A stretch of 64,000 nt of DNA from Scatophagus argus. Lineage: Eukaryota; Chordata; Actinopteri; Scatophagidae. This document shows positions 10,674 through 25,600 of this stretch, piece after piece. Made by a program: the position numbers and the translations under genes. The stretch is from contig NC_058512.1 of assembly GCF_020382885.2 (NCBI RefSeq), positions 11,868,802 to 11,932,801 on the forward strand, written 5' to 3'. The notes beneath the pieces are model-generated. The model saw only the letters and a program-made list of their open reading frames with translations, was not told the DNA's origin and did no database searches. Every line of letters begins with the position of its first letter. The first letter of the stretch is position 1.

Positions 10674-13600
10674 CTACCTTGCGGTAGCTGGCTGGACATG
10701 GCCTGGATAGGAGCGGCGTGCGCTGGTGGCTTGTCTCTGCCGGGCCAAGAAGGACTGACCGGAGCCGGTGTTGGCAAGTCTGTCCTCAGCCGCCTTCTTC
10801 TGCAAAGACATACCCTGAGAAAAGATGCAGAGGGAGTATTATCATTGTTCTTAATGGTCACTGTCAGTATAATATGTCAGTTAGTACACAGAGACCCAAT
10901 AGCACAGTATGAGCCAGAACACTAAACTGTTTTAACACAGAGTGAGAGAGTCACCGCAGAATCAGCTACCGTCAGCCAACTAATCTTGATGCATGAGAAA
11001 GCAAATTAGCTTGAACAAAATATTAGCGCCAATTTAACAACTCATGAATGTTAACACTAGCTATTGATCAAATGTGTAACAGAGCAAATGTTGACTGTTA
11101 AGCTTATAGAAAGGCATATGCTGCCCTCTAGTGGTTAAAATACCTTCATGAATGACTTGTGACTGGCAAAAAAAAGTCTGCATTACTTTATGGTTACAGC
11201 TAACAAATATTTTTAACATAAATTAATCCAACAATTATTTTCTGTATTAATTATTGTTAATTAATTTATCTTTTTTTAATTGGTTACTTTGATATTAAGG
11301 ATTTTGTATATGATGACTTGAGTAGCTTTACTCCGGCATCTGACATCTGTGACTGGGCTCACAATGTCAGGCTGCAGGTCCTTCTTACCATATTGTACCA
11401 GGCTGACACAATCAGTTTCTCCTCATAATCTCTCTGGCCTTTTGTCTTGTCCATCTCTTTCTGTTTGGAGGAAACATCAAGCCACAAAAAATTAAGCAAT
11501 GCCAAGTGCTTTTTAAGTTATAATACACTGTCATCCAAAAGAGTTTTTGCACACTTCAAGAGGCTTCCTTCTCCTGTCAGTAGTTATCCATAAGGCAACT
11601 GGTACACCCAACTAATTTGCCATCTAATACTTAATTACCTCCAATGAGTGCAACATCCTCTCCTTTTCCTGCAGCTGGTTCTTCAGGGCCTGGACCTCTG
11701 GACCTGAACCCTGGTTCTGCTTGGGGTCCAGGGTTCGAATCACCTGGAGAGGACACATTCAATCACATCATCTACATTTTCTTGATGACCCACACCTATA
11801 ACAAGCATCAGTGATTACAGTACACCTTGCACAAGAAAGATCACCTGAACTTTGGTAGAAAAATGTACTCACGCTCTTGGCTTTTTCCAGGTATTTCTTA
11901 TATCTCTCCTCCATCAGTTTCATGTCCTCATCTTTCTTTTTCAAAGCCTCTTCAAGCTCGTCCACTCGTTGGGCTGAGGGGTGACACACACACACACACA
12001 TATTTGTTAAAAATAATAAGAACAGATGAAAAGAGAGGATGGAGGTTAACAGGTCAACACTCAGAATTCAACAGAGGTCCAAACTCACAGCAGGTGTTGT
12101 GTTTAAGCTCCATTTCGTCAATGAAGGAATTTTTCTTCAGTAACTCATTGTTTAACTCTCGTAGTTTCTCCCTGAGGAAGAACACAAAATATCAACATCA
12201 AAAGTGATCGTTTTAGGTCCAGCTTTACCTAAAATTCATTGCAGTAATGCAAGACTAAATCACGCTGTCGTTTTACATCGAGTTTAATGTCAGCCTGACA
12301 CAGAAAAGAAAAAAAACATACTTCAAGGTCTGTACATAACTTACATGTGCTCCTCGTATTTCTTCTTCAGAATGGAAGACTGAAAAAGACAAAGGATATA
12401 TTGTAACATTATTACAACCCATACCCCCTACATAAACTACAAACTAGAAACACTCAGTCAACATCACAGTTGTATTTCCCTTCTTATCCAACAGAGGGAG
12501 GTGTAGAACCAATAATGTTTGGAAGGGGTTACCAGTATGGAATAGTGAACTGCAAAATCTGTCAGGTCTGTCAGGCAACCAATAGAGAATTAATGTTTCT
12601 AATACTTATATTTTTAGAATTAGAGAAAGGTTGTAATTCCTTTTTTCATTTTTTTCATATATGTAGGCAGCATCAAACAACATCAAGGAGCAAGGAATGT
12701 TGGGTGACCACAGGAAGGGAAAATCTACATGTAGAGGATGGCAAAGGGCTGAATGAAGAATTAAAGATGCCTCTCTGATTCTACTAGGAAAATGTCCCAA
12801 CACATTGCTAGGAAAAAGTTTCTCTTTACTTTTGTGCATCAACTCAGTGTAATAATGGCATAAAAATCCTTCCTGAGGTAATTCTGGACAGATTATAATT
12901 CTACTCGCAAAGAAAATATACTGTATTTTGTAGTTCTTATTTTATTCTCTAAAGATGTATGATGTACAGTTTGCAAAATGTGTCACTTTATTACATTCTG
13001 AGTTGTTACACATTTGTTTCAGGAAGTCAAAGACTAAAGCAAACAGTGAAAGTTTAGAAGATTCAAGAAATTTGTCATAAATGACAAAGTTATACTTACT
13101 ATAGTCTGATTGTGGGAGCATTATTTGAAAAGAAAATGCACAAATATTTTATTGATTGGCAAGAATCATAGACCTGCCAAATGTGGATGATTTTACATCC
13201 GTGTGATAATCTGTGAAGGTGACACACTAGCTCCTAACGTAAATGACTGAAACTGTACTGACAATTCTACCTCTTGTGCACTGTCTTAGCTTAAGTGTAC
13301 TTTTTATAAACTTTATCACATTACATTATTATAAAATCCCGAAAACAACATGTTCTGGTCATCTCGAGTGAAAAAACAGATGATTAAAATAATAATAAGA
13401 AGAAACGTATAGAATGTTGGTGATGGCATGCAAAAGCTACACAGACGGACAGGATTGTTTAGTATTTTAAACTGGTTATTACTGTGGTTAATCACATGGT
13501 GGAGAAACACAGCAGCTCATGAAAGATGGCGTCAAACATGCAAGCTCTCTCTCACACATAAACCTTCTTGGGAGATGCTCCAAAAGCTCTTCTTCCTAAC

Positions 13601-16600
13601 CAGTTGTTCTCTACTAAAGACTAGTTCGAAGGAGACGGAAAACAGAGAAAATGAAAATGCTCCCAGTATGTCATGGAATATCTCCAACAAATTTGTGCTG
13701 CTCATTATATCACGGTCTGATCTGATGCTATCAACGCTATAGACAGAAACAATGTGGAAACAATGAGAAAGGACATACAAATGGAAAAACAAGTTGTGTT
13801 AGGAATACTTATTGTTAGGTGGAGTTAGTCACAACTAAAGGAGATCAAAAATGATTTGTTCTCTATGCAATGGGTCAAGCATGTACACACACATACAAAT
13901 GTGATATGTGTAAAACTGTTAACTCATTTTGCTGTTTTGCTTTCACAAGTCACTTGTGTTAAAATGAAATATCAAAAGCCTGAGCCTTTGGAAGGAGCGC
14001 TGTACTACAGCTTTGTCGAACATATTTATTTACCAAATTAGTATAATAAGAATTTGACTCTGTGTGGTTGTTGCCAACATTTCAACTGGTACCAGTTATA
14101 CACTTGCAGTGCTGGACCAAACATTTCATTACTCACATCATCCGCTTTGGAACCCTGTTCTTGAAGAGACTTCTGTAGCTCCTCCACCTGACTCTGTTCC
14201 TCCATCAGACGCTGATTGATTAGCCTAGATAAAAAGCACAAAAGGCCAGTTTGACAAGATCACAGCAATGAGCAAAATGCACACACTGGCAGATAAAACA
14301 ACATAGGGGCAGGTCACTGACTGAAAGGTTAGTATAGACAAAGGAAATCTTTGTGGGGAAATAAATGGAAGATTGATCCCCATTCCAACAGAAGGAAACA
14401 CAATCTTTCCACACGATACTGAACACAGAGGAGCACAGATGAGGAAGAGTGTTTTTCCTCATACAAGTACAAGTTGCTGTTAATTCCACACAGTTCTGTG
14501 CTTTTTGCAGACCTGTTCTCTGTCTCAAGTTCATTTTTCCTTCTGTTGGCATCCTCCAGTAGACTCTGCAAAAGTGCAATCTTCTCATTGTCTGATCCCT
14601 CCTGGGCCAGCTTCAACATCTTGTTCTCGTGCTGAAGACGAATCAAATGTTCTCTGTAAAAACACATTGGACAGAAGAAAGTGTTAATTTCTAATAAAAC
14701 TGGTAACTAATTATATACAGCTGGAATAAACCAATAACGGTTGTATAGGGACTCAACAACCCTACACAACATTTACCACATTACATCATTAATTCATTTC
14801 ATTATCATGACTAAAGATAACAGAGATCACCAACAACAAACACATTTTTAGTTACATAAGTGTATTTTTAGAGGAAACGCATAAGTCAAGATGCATCAGT
14901 TTTTTTGTGGATGAAGTTGCACATATCTTCATCATAAATATGGATTCACCACAATCTGCAAGTTTAGTGCCGGATTGATATCTTTATAAAAAATACTGCA
15001 ATGACTAAAAGCTGCAAACAGTTTGTAAATACACCATTCTTTAGCAACATCTAGAGGCATCTAAATCTATATATTGTGCATGCTGAAGAGCCAAGGGGTT
15101 ACAATCAAATGGAACTAAAAAGCAGGACTGAACACAGAAATGTTGTACAGGAAGACAGACAGAGAGCTTTGTCATACTGTAGAGTGAGACTGAGCAGAAC
15201 ATACATAACACTCAGGCTTCCCACTTCAAACTATCTACTTAACAGATAAGACTGGATGTGATGTTTGACAGTGTTGAGCATAGTCTGTCTCAGTCTGTGT
15301 TTTTTCAGGGTGTGGCTGCTGACTACTTTCCAATGGGAGAACTCACTAAATGTTTCCAGGCCAATTCACAGTTGCTGGACAGGAAAGGTTATGCCAGAGA
15401 TCGCAAAGTAAGACCAGAGAAGAGGTGCCAATAATACTTATACAATATTACACCAACATGATCATATTTCTTATGGTGGAGCTTTGATTCTTACTCTGCA
15501 GCAGATCCAAAGAAGAACTACATCTCCAGCTGTTGTTCTAGCTGTTTTATATTTGAAAGAAAAGTGGCAGGCACAAATCAATTCCAGATGTTGCTCATAA
15601 AAGCTACAGGTTGAATCTGGCAAAAAGAATTTCAGTACTCAACAATCACTGTTAGATGCTGAACTGACAACCAACAGACAGGAATGAGAGTGAATAACTA
15701 AGACACCCAGTTATGAGCTAGTTCTTCTCTTTAGATGCTTCACAGGAAACATCACTATTGCAACATCTTACTTCCATTTTCAAATGCTTGCAGGATATGA
15801 CATAACCTCGGGGTACAGTAGAAAAGCTTTTCATTACTCTACCACTAGAGAATAGTCTGGAGTGGGTTAACTCAAATAAGTTTTCTTTAGATTTGTACCT
15901 TTTAGAGGATTAAAATCAACATAAATAAATCACATCCACATTTTTCTTGGTTTGTAAAGCACGTCAGAAAACCCAGCCCTCTTGGAAAGCAGCAACTCGG
16001 CTGATGTAACTCGCAACTATTACATAACTCACTACAGGGACAGCTCTTTTTAGGCTTTAACACAGCAATGGGAGAGAGAGGAAGATGACAGAAACGCCAT
16101 CTGGCTGCAAAGTCCACACCAGCATCACAGACATGCCACACACACACGTCAGCAGAGAATTCAACTGCTTGCCTGTCATTGTAAAGCACCTCTCAAACAT
16201 GTTTGATGCCTCCCTAATGTTTACATTAATTTCCAAACCAAGATACATAAATATATTACATGATCTGATATTTGTTCCCCATAAACAGCTCTTTGTCACT
16301 ACATTCTCTTTTTTTCAAATAACTAAAGTGAAACAAGAAAACATTGGGTTCAAAATCATACCTAATCTCTGGGGTGGTGATCTCAGCAGCCAGTGAATCA
16401 GAACCGTCGTTGCTGGCCAATGGGAACAAACCTGAAACAAAAAGATGGCACCGTTACTGCAGGAAATTATTCTGGCTTGACCAAGTATGGCTAAAAAAAT
16501 AAATAAATAAGATGGCTTTTGATCATTTTACCTGATGTAAGCTGTCCCTCCTGGGCTTGGACGCAATGGAGCTCCTCAATAGTCTCCTTCAGAGAGTCTC

Positions 16601-19600
16601 TCTCTGTCCGCATACGCTATAGAGGGAGAGAAATGGACTTATGCAAAAATGTATATTGGTCTTTTTGTGGAGTAAAAAGAATACCGTTGGTTTATTCTAT
16701 CTTAATGTAGCAGTTCTTATGTTAATGAACTAAACTGTACATACATCCTTTTCCTTTTGCAGAGAGTCAACTTTCTCTTTGACACGTTTGTACTCAAACT
16801 CCATCTTGTCGGCCTTTTTGGATTCTTCTGACAGTCTGTTCTGAAGTTCAACCACCTGAACAGACAAAGGGAGGGTAATGACAAAACATTTTCTCTAAAA
16901 ATACACATAACCACGTGTGTGAGGGTTACACATACACTGCCCTCCATGTATGTAATGATTATTGCATGTGATAGTCAAAATGACTTTTAGTGAGGTACCT
17001 GTCTCTTGTATGTCTCCAGTTGGCTCTTGGCAGCATTCGCTTTTCGTAGCTCTTCTTCCAAACCGATGTTGGTCTGCATTAACACTGTGTTCTTCTCCTC
17101 CATAAGCTTATTCTAGAATATTGCAACAGAAATGTAGGTTTCAATTGTGCTGTTTAACATATAAATATTGTCAGTTGTTTGACTAACACAAAACAAACAA
17201 ATGGACACTCATGGTCCTGTTTAAATTCAGCAGAAGTCCTCACAAGGTTAAGTTGATACCATCATCTGTTGTCTGGGTGACTGTGTACCTGTCTCCTGAG
17301 GAGTCCCATGTCCTCTAATTTCTTCTTGTAGTGTTCCACTGTGCCCTCCAGCTTTGACACTTTGTCTGAAGAATGCCTGGAAGAGAAAAAACAGGTTCGT
17401 GTTATGCTATATTCGGAAAAGGAGGATGGAAAGCTTTACTAAAACTCTGTTTGTGCAGCAGCACACCTGTAACAACACAAGTCTGAAATAACAGGATAAT
17501 GGGTCGACTATATGTTATTTGTCTTGTGTCACCTCCTGTTTTTTGACTCATTTTCACTTCCATCAGGTCCTTGGTGCAAAACCTATTTCTTTTCAAATCA
17601 CTGATACCTTTAATTTTGGTTTAGCAAGCTGCTGCCAATACTTAATTTTGATAAATTTGATGTAGTCTGTCATGGATTATAAAAAAATAAAATTATCACC
17701 TGAGAGAGAGCCTCATTAGCCAAAGCAACAAGGATCATAGCTCTCTTACAGCAGTACCGATGAGCATGTGGTAGACTACTGCTGCGTGTCTATTAGTATG
17801 TATCTTCACTGAGACAAACAAAATGCATAATCAAATTCCTTGTAAATGTTCACATGCTTGGCAAGAAAGACTGAGCTGGCTAGACTCTTATACTTTAAAC
17901 CATCAAAGCTTTTATAAAAAAAAAATAAAATAAAGTATAAATGAACACATAATAAACATGATCTGTGAGACAATGATTGAATGGAATGACTTTTACAAAC
18001 AATGAACAGAATCTCTTTTCTTGATTAGGGTTTAGTTTGCTTTACTGAGGGAATGTCAGAGCCATGATTTTGCTTCCACGCCTAACCTGAGGACATCCAT
18101 CTCATCCTTGAGAGACTGGGCTTCATCAGCCAGAGAGACAAGCTCTTCATTCTGTGACTTTACATCCAGGAGTTCTTTTTCAAGCTCTTCACAACGGATC
18201 CGGTAGTCATCTTTTGAGGCCTCCAACCTAAGACAGAATTAACCACAATAATCATCTTTCAAATTTGAGGATTTTTGACAACAACTGAACTCCCGCTTTT
18301 TATGTGACAATATCTCTCTCCCTCTTGCAGCTAAGCACCTGAAGGTTTCCTCCTGCAGCTGCTCAAGTTGTGTCTGAAGCTGAAGGTGTCTGCGTCCAGC
18401 AGGGCTGTTTATATCCTCTATGGAGTCAGACTGGTTAAGTCTCTCCATCAGGACCTGGTTTTCTGCTAGCAAACTGCTCTTCTCCTCTTGCAGGGCTGCC
18501 ACCTGTGAGAAGGAAAATACCGAAAAAAGGGGGGGGCAAAAAACAGAAATGCCAAAAGAGGAAGGAGCAGGATGAAAGGGTGTCAATAGTGAGACACATG
18601 GGATCAGAAGAGGGGGGAGAAGATAGAGATTTGGATAACAGGAAATGAGAAAAAACAGAGGGAAAACAGGGATGGTATGGAGGATGGAACAGTTGTCGAG
18701 AGGGATGTTGAGAAAGGGAGAAAAGAGAAAGAGATGGCAAACAATTTAGAACGGAATGTCATTGGAAAAACATCCATATTATTGTATATCTCTCAAGCTA
18801 CTTGTACATGTAATATTTTCTTTACAGCATTCAATCTATTAATCACTGCAGCATTGATTTTGGTAATAAAGCAAGCACACACCAAAAACACGTCAACAAG
18901 GCAAACCAACAAACCCCATCTTCGCAAAGAGGGCTACATATGGTTTGATGTTGCCTAATCAGAATCATAGACAGGGTATCAAACTGCACACAAAGCAAAG
19001 CAGAAGCCTTTTTATGTGCCACATTACTAATTACAAAGTCTGCTGCATGTCATAAAATATAAGAACTGACCATATTATTTTCTAAATCTTAATTTTTTAG
19101 GAATAAATATAAAATATTTCAATTACATGACATGAACACGCTATTTATTTATTTTGGGACTTTGAAATAAATGTCATTGGGTTTTTCTGAGTTTTCTGGG
19201 AAAGTTACTTTTCTTTGAGCCTACACTGGCACATGGGACATCCACAAAACTGAATATGTCAAAGACATGATCAGGACAGCACAAAAAGAGGGAAATGGGA
19301 TCAGGACTCAGCTGTTTCATTCACAGAACCAGAAAAGGGCTTCCTACAGGTATTTAGCAGGTACAGGTATACTTGTGAGAAGTTATACAAGCAGACTGGA
19401 GTCTTTTTAATGACAAGGTTCCTAATATGCATTTTTTTCAACCAGTCAGTATAGTGTATAAATAATCTTAAGTTTGTGTAAATATTTGAGATATATTCAT
19501 ATATTTCACCAAGAAATAACTCCTTCCTGGTTCCAAAAGCCAAGTTTTTCCTCTTATCTACTGTTGCTGTGGGAAAGCATAAACCACACCAAGGTAAAAA

Positions 19601-22600
19601 GGCAGAGGGGTAATTAGTGAAGGGGTGACAAATGACACGCCCAGACAAAACTGCAGCTGTGGCTGGTGTGCCCTAAGAGGACCATGTGTATACGTGTGCA
19701 CAAACAGTTGTGCACTAACGTGTACACACACATGCACGCATATGTAGGAGAAGGGGACTCTGGATTCCAAAGGGGATGCTGGTGCAAGCAGACTGAAAAA
19801 ATCCAGGACTTTCAGACACACCACACACCATGGATGGAAAAAAGAGACAGAAAGAAAAATAAAGTTTGAATTTACCCTCTCTTCTAGCTCATTAAACTCT
19901 AACCTCAGTCTATCACGCTCCTCTTGGACATGGAGGGCCTTTAAAGCAAGGCATACAGTATTGGAATAGTCAGGAAATAAGAGGACACACAACAGGAGAG
20001 CAGGCCACCCTTTAAATAACAGCTCCGTTTCTTCTGCACTAACTGTGTCATAAGCAGTACGTTACATGTGAAAAAATATGATCAACTGCTATGAAGGTAG
20101 ATATAAAAAGTGGGTTACATTCTTTTTCCAAAAGTTTTAATGTTACAAACTGACAGGGAAATAAGTAAGCATAGGAAAGGGCCATCAGCAGCATTTGGTT
20201 TGATACCATATAATTACAGTGAACTTGTGCATAAAAGGGAGCTGCTTTTAAAGTGCAACCAAAAAATAGCTCGAAAAGTATGCAGTATGACACAATCAGT
20301 TAGATAGTAAAAGAGTTGCAAAATATAGCAGAAAAAGTAAGAACAAAACATTTAATTGGGTGAATATGAGAATACTACTTATTTATACCATCTTATTTTT
20401 CTGTTTAAATATATTCAACCTAATTAACAGCTACATTACTGCAAACTATATAATTGCTGTACATAAGACAAACTCATTTATTGACGGTATGTTGTTGTGT
20501 CTTATAAGGTAAAAATAAAACAAACAAACAAAACAAAGTGAATTCTATTTTGATTTTTCTGATTAATTTCAGTTCCAAATTGCATGCACAAGTATTGGTG
20601 CTCAAGGGAAACTCTTAATGCCTGACAATCAACATAGTGATATTTGACGAATTTCTTTTTAACACTTTCAGTGCTATGAATACATAGACAGTCCTGTGGT
20701 AATAAATGTACAAAAATAATAATATTATCCACTTCAACGTTAATTATTCACAAACTTTCTTCATAATAACAACAATAACAATAAGTATAATTTCAAAAAA
20801 ATGACATATAAAACCTCACCAGATGCACTGGTGGAGTTATGTTTTTCAGGTTTGGTTATTAATACATGTGATAGGAGTAGGACACTGTGCCATGATGTTC
20901 AAAATCAGCAGTTAAATAGCCTAAAACATTGTGGTTCTGACAGCATATGACCAACCTGCATGTCAAGCTCACGACACCTTTGGGAGATCTCTTCCTTGCT
21001 TGCCAAAGCATCATTCAGTTCCTCTGCTGTCTTCTTAAGCTGAGAACAGAAACAACATAAATAAATAAATACCAGGCAGATTTAATTTAATTTCCACACA
21101 ATTTTTTGTCCACTTGGATGAGACTAAAGAAACTCATTTACATCAAGGCATGGCCTAAATAAACATAATTTCCAAAAAATACCATGATATGTTTTTAAGG
21201 CACTTTGTACACAGTAATGATGACCCAGTATGACAGCCCTTCTGCTGAAGCTAGTTGTTACACAGATCCAGCTGTTTTACATGTCTGTGGCCAAAAAGGA
21301 AGAGAGTGAGACAGGATGTTTTATAGTGTAGCTTTGTATGCAATAACATGGATGTTGCGGTTTCAGTGGGAAATCCGGAAACTGGAGGGTGAGTTTAGCA
21401 CGTGAACGTTCAATATTGTACCTCAAAAGTCAAGTTTAGTGACTGTGTGGTAAAAGTGGTAACACTTTAAGATTTCAAACATGCATTAAGAGGCACCACA
21501 GTGAGCTTCTACAAAGCCTCTGTACCTGTCTGTCCAGATCCACGTATGAGTCATTTCCTCCCGTCACTGGAGTCTCCTTACTCATCAGCTAAAGAAACAC
21601 AGACAATCAGGTTAAGGGTTGAAGCACAAGTGTAGTCACCACCAATGCTTGTTTGACGTTGGCTCAGTGATGACAAACAGCACTTTTGTGTCAATTCAAC
21701 ATCTGCCCACTCCCACAGGATCCCACTGACGACCTGTTTCTGTTACTAATCTACACCTGACCAACCCCACATTATTCTTATTACTAATCATTCAGTATCT
21801 GCAGTTAATTTGACAGAGGTCTAAATAGATTTATAGCTCACTTCTTGGATGGCTGTCATGACAACGTGCTGCACTGACTCCTCCATCATCATTATGGTCT
21901 GGATGTATTCTAGAGAACACAGAGAAAGAAGTAGGGTTAAATTCCAGCTTCTGAGTCAGTTATTAATGCAAAGCGTGTATGGGATATGCACCTTGTTTCT
22001 GTTCACAGTTGACAGCACAGCCCAATATAAGCTGTAGCATCCTGCCGAGCTCTGCTGCGTCAGAATGTTCTCCAATGAGGTTAACATCGGGTAATGTGAA
22101 ATCGTTGATATGCTGGCCTAGGATCTATAAAGGGACAAAAGGTGTTTGATTTTTTTTTAATGATCGAACTACTTCATTATATGAATCTGAATTATTATGG
22201 CCTTCTCCATTCTTAAATTATTTAAAAATCGAGAAGGCCGTCACAACTATTGATGTAAAATGGATGGTGGGTACTGATCAAGTTTTATTTTTTTTTTTAC
22301 TTCAAAATGAATGCAATAGAGTGTTCTTGCCTCCTGGTTATAGTCGAGGATGCCTTTCAGAATTTTCTTCAGATTGCTGATCTGAAACAAGAAAGCGCTT
22401 ATGTAGAGGAATCCTCCGAATACCAGAAAAATCAATTCACACAATCAAACACAGGCTACACTTGAGCAAAGTTTAAATAATCTACGTTTCAAAGATGAAG
22501 TTACAAATTACTAATGTACACTTAACCAATATCAAGTAATTCTATATTTTAAAATGTAACATAACGGTAATGGATCAACATTCATACCAACATTTTTGGA

Positions 22601-25600
22601 GTTGGAAAGATCTGCTGTCATGTAGTTAATAGAGAAAAAAGAAACTGGCCTAACAAATCCTAAAGCATGCAGAAACAAACAATAACTGATACTCACCTTT
22701 AGCCTCCAGTTGTCGCCAACCTCTGGTTTTATTCTACTGATCCAAGCGTCATTGAAATATACAACATCTCTAGAAAATTCAGAAACACAGGAGAAAATAG
22801 GGATTAACAAGTGTTATCTTTTTTCTGTGTGCTCTTGTGAAGAGGCAAGGCACAGACAGCATGGGCAGATTTTTTTTTTCTTATAGATGAAGTGACAGTC
22901 CTACTAAATGTTTTATTATGTTTCTGTTTTATTGAGAGTTATATTTAAAGTACTGATGCATTAAACTGGAGCTGATAACAAAAAACTGGAGGGTAAAAAC
23001 TTACATTTTCTGCAGAACTTGGGCCATGACGATGCCACTCGTCAAGTCTTCCACTGTCTTGCATGGCGCCTCCACTCCAAATGTCTGGATCTAAAAGACA
23101 GACACGCAAACACACACCATAAGCACTGGGTGTAGTATAAAAGTATGCAATTACACCAAGTTGCCAGTTTATTTGAGGGCTCAGGCAATATAATCTCTTA
23201 GCAACATTCAAGAAACATTTAACATGATAAGCTACAACAGGTTCTCCTCCCAACGTTTCAGCAGCTCAAATGTGTGTAACTTGATGTTTTGTATGGGTTC
23301 TGGGTGACCAGCTGAATGCTATATTAACAGTGAAATACAGAGTTTATACTGAAATTGAACTGATGATTGCTTTTCCGTTTCACTTTCACTTTGATGTTCT
23401 AATGGGTTCTTACTTTCCCACCACCATTTTCTACCTTTTTCTATATTTCGATGTTCTCCTTAAAAGATACTGCTGAGCTAGAAGGCTTCAAGTCTCTGCA
23501 TTGATGGTGTCTTTCTACAGCAGCTATAAATAATAAATACAATCACACTGCTTTATCAAACGTTCTCTCAACTTTGCTTGTCATCATTGCTCAGTTTCTC
23601 TTACATCACCTCTATCGCTTTATCTGATCTTTTTTTCTTCAGACTTCACTTGGCATGTCTTTGTTCTCTTTCTATCCTCTGTACACCACTGTTTTTTTCC
23701 CCAGACTGAAAGTCTGTTGCCCAGCCAGTAGTGAATATTTTTCAGTGTACATGCCAAAGGAAGAGGGGAAATTGAGAGCAGAAATTCTGACAGGAAGAAA
23801 ATGACGAGGTTGAAATCCTGCACACACATCGCTCCGTCTGCGGCGCTTTTCATTTTGTGGCAGCTCTCAACCCTTCAGTCACAGATTTGCCAAGAGCAGA
23901 AGGCAGCAAATGACAGATTCAATAGACTGGCCAAATGGTTGGAGAGACTGTCTATCAACCAGGGACACTGGTTAAATCCCTGATGAAGGATTTATCCTGG
24001 ATCCATATGAAGTAACTGCAATAACTCCGGTTTCCAACATAAAATCTGCTCAAACTTCAAATTGCTGGAAATATTTCACTTTAAAAAGCAGCTACAGGCA
24101 TTGAGTTGGCAATAACATGTCATTTTACTTGATGTCTTATCAAACTTGAAACTGGCTGAAGAGCTCATTTTCTTAAAATAAACATGATGCAAGAACGAAG
24201 CAAAAGAGAATTCACTATGCTTTAACAACTTATTATTTTTAATTCTCTATAAATAATGCCCTTAGTCTTTCACACTGTGCAGCATTTCATTAAGTCAAAG
24301 AAAGAAAAGCCGCGCAATACTATTTATTAGCAGAGAGAGATATCAGTAAACAAGAAGACACTCGACACTGTACGCTGCAAAGGACAAACTCAACATGACT
24401 TGAGGACTACATGACACTTAAAATAACATTCACAAAACCATCTTATAAATTCCATGCTTTTAATATTATTTATACAAGGTTATAAGTGCTGTTTTACTTT
24501 ACACTGGATATAGTTGGTCATAAAGTGGAACACTTTTGATTTAATATGATCCTTGAAACTTTTGTCTATTTTCACACTGCAATGACTGCCAAATAACCTT
24601 CATGACGTCAATGTTGTTTATTTCACAGATATGTGTCTCCTTGTTTGTCAAATGATCATGTTTGCTGTAACATTACAGTGCAATTATAATGTGAAGTTGC
24701 ACAACTGTTTCCCTCTGTCGAAGGATAATCCTGAATGTGTAATCAGTACTGCTTGCGTTACTGTTGACATCAAGCCGGTGCTTGTTGTTACAATCATTGA
24801 TCTAACGATCAGTGGCATAATGCTGCTGCGAGAGGTGAAACACTGAAAACCTGCTTAACTTGGCCCAAGGACTTTCAGGTTGCAAGAAGTTGCAATAAGA
24901 TGTGTATCAGTAAGAAACATAGTAGCTAAAGCCAACCACTGGCCCTGAGCCAATAAAGAACCAAAACAATAGCCCCGATTATATAACAACTACCAGTGAG
25001 AGAAAACTGATCGGTAACAAATTGTTCATTCTACTTAGTTAACTTAACTGGACTGCAAACTTAACACTACAGAACAATCTATCTACAGAACACCCTTTCC
25101 TGTGATGCAACATTATCATGTCCTGGGTTCCACACTGACTTCCTGTGTTCATATGCTATTACCATATAATAATGGCAAACGAGAGGTCACATTAGAATGG
25201 ATGATGTCAAACATGCTGCATTAAACTGACCTTTCAGACTGAGCTCACTAACACGTAATATGAGTTGAAGCACTATATTAGTCACCTTCAATGTACTAAA
25301 TACTTGTTGTCCAACACATACAAATCTGTTGCATTTTGCTGGCTGTACTTTATCCCCTTATATGGGACTCTGTAGCTTTTTCTTGACAGCTAAAACTATT
25401 GTTCCCAAGCAGCAATGAGTTCTCATTAGGTCTACAAAACCTGTAGTACACATACCACTGGATTACAAAGCCTTTCAGCAGAACATATGCCCATGTGATG
25501 TCTCCTGAAAAGCCACCATCAAGCAGAGCCGGCAAGCAGCTTTTCTTTTGCTGTGTGGGACACTGTGCAGGCACTAGCCATCGGTCAGTAAAGCCCCATT

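Noticed and set aside
10589-10925. Plus- and minus-strand reading frames over the last hook3 exon
   Set aside because: They are in other frames or the opposite strand to the well-supported C-terminal hook3 exon (GMSLQKKAAEDRL).
11725-11740. B-box-like GGTTCGAATC suggesting a tRNA
   Set aside because: It lies inside hook3 exon 21 and encodes VIRTLDP; there is no A box at the right distance.
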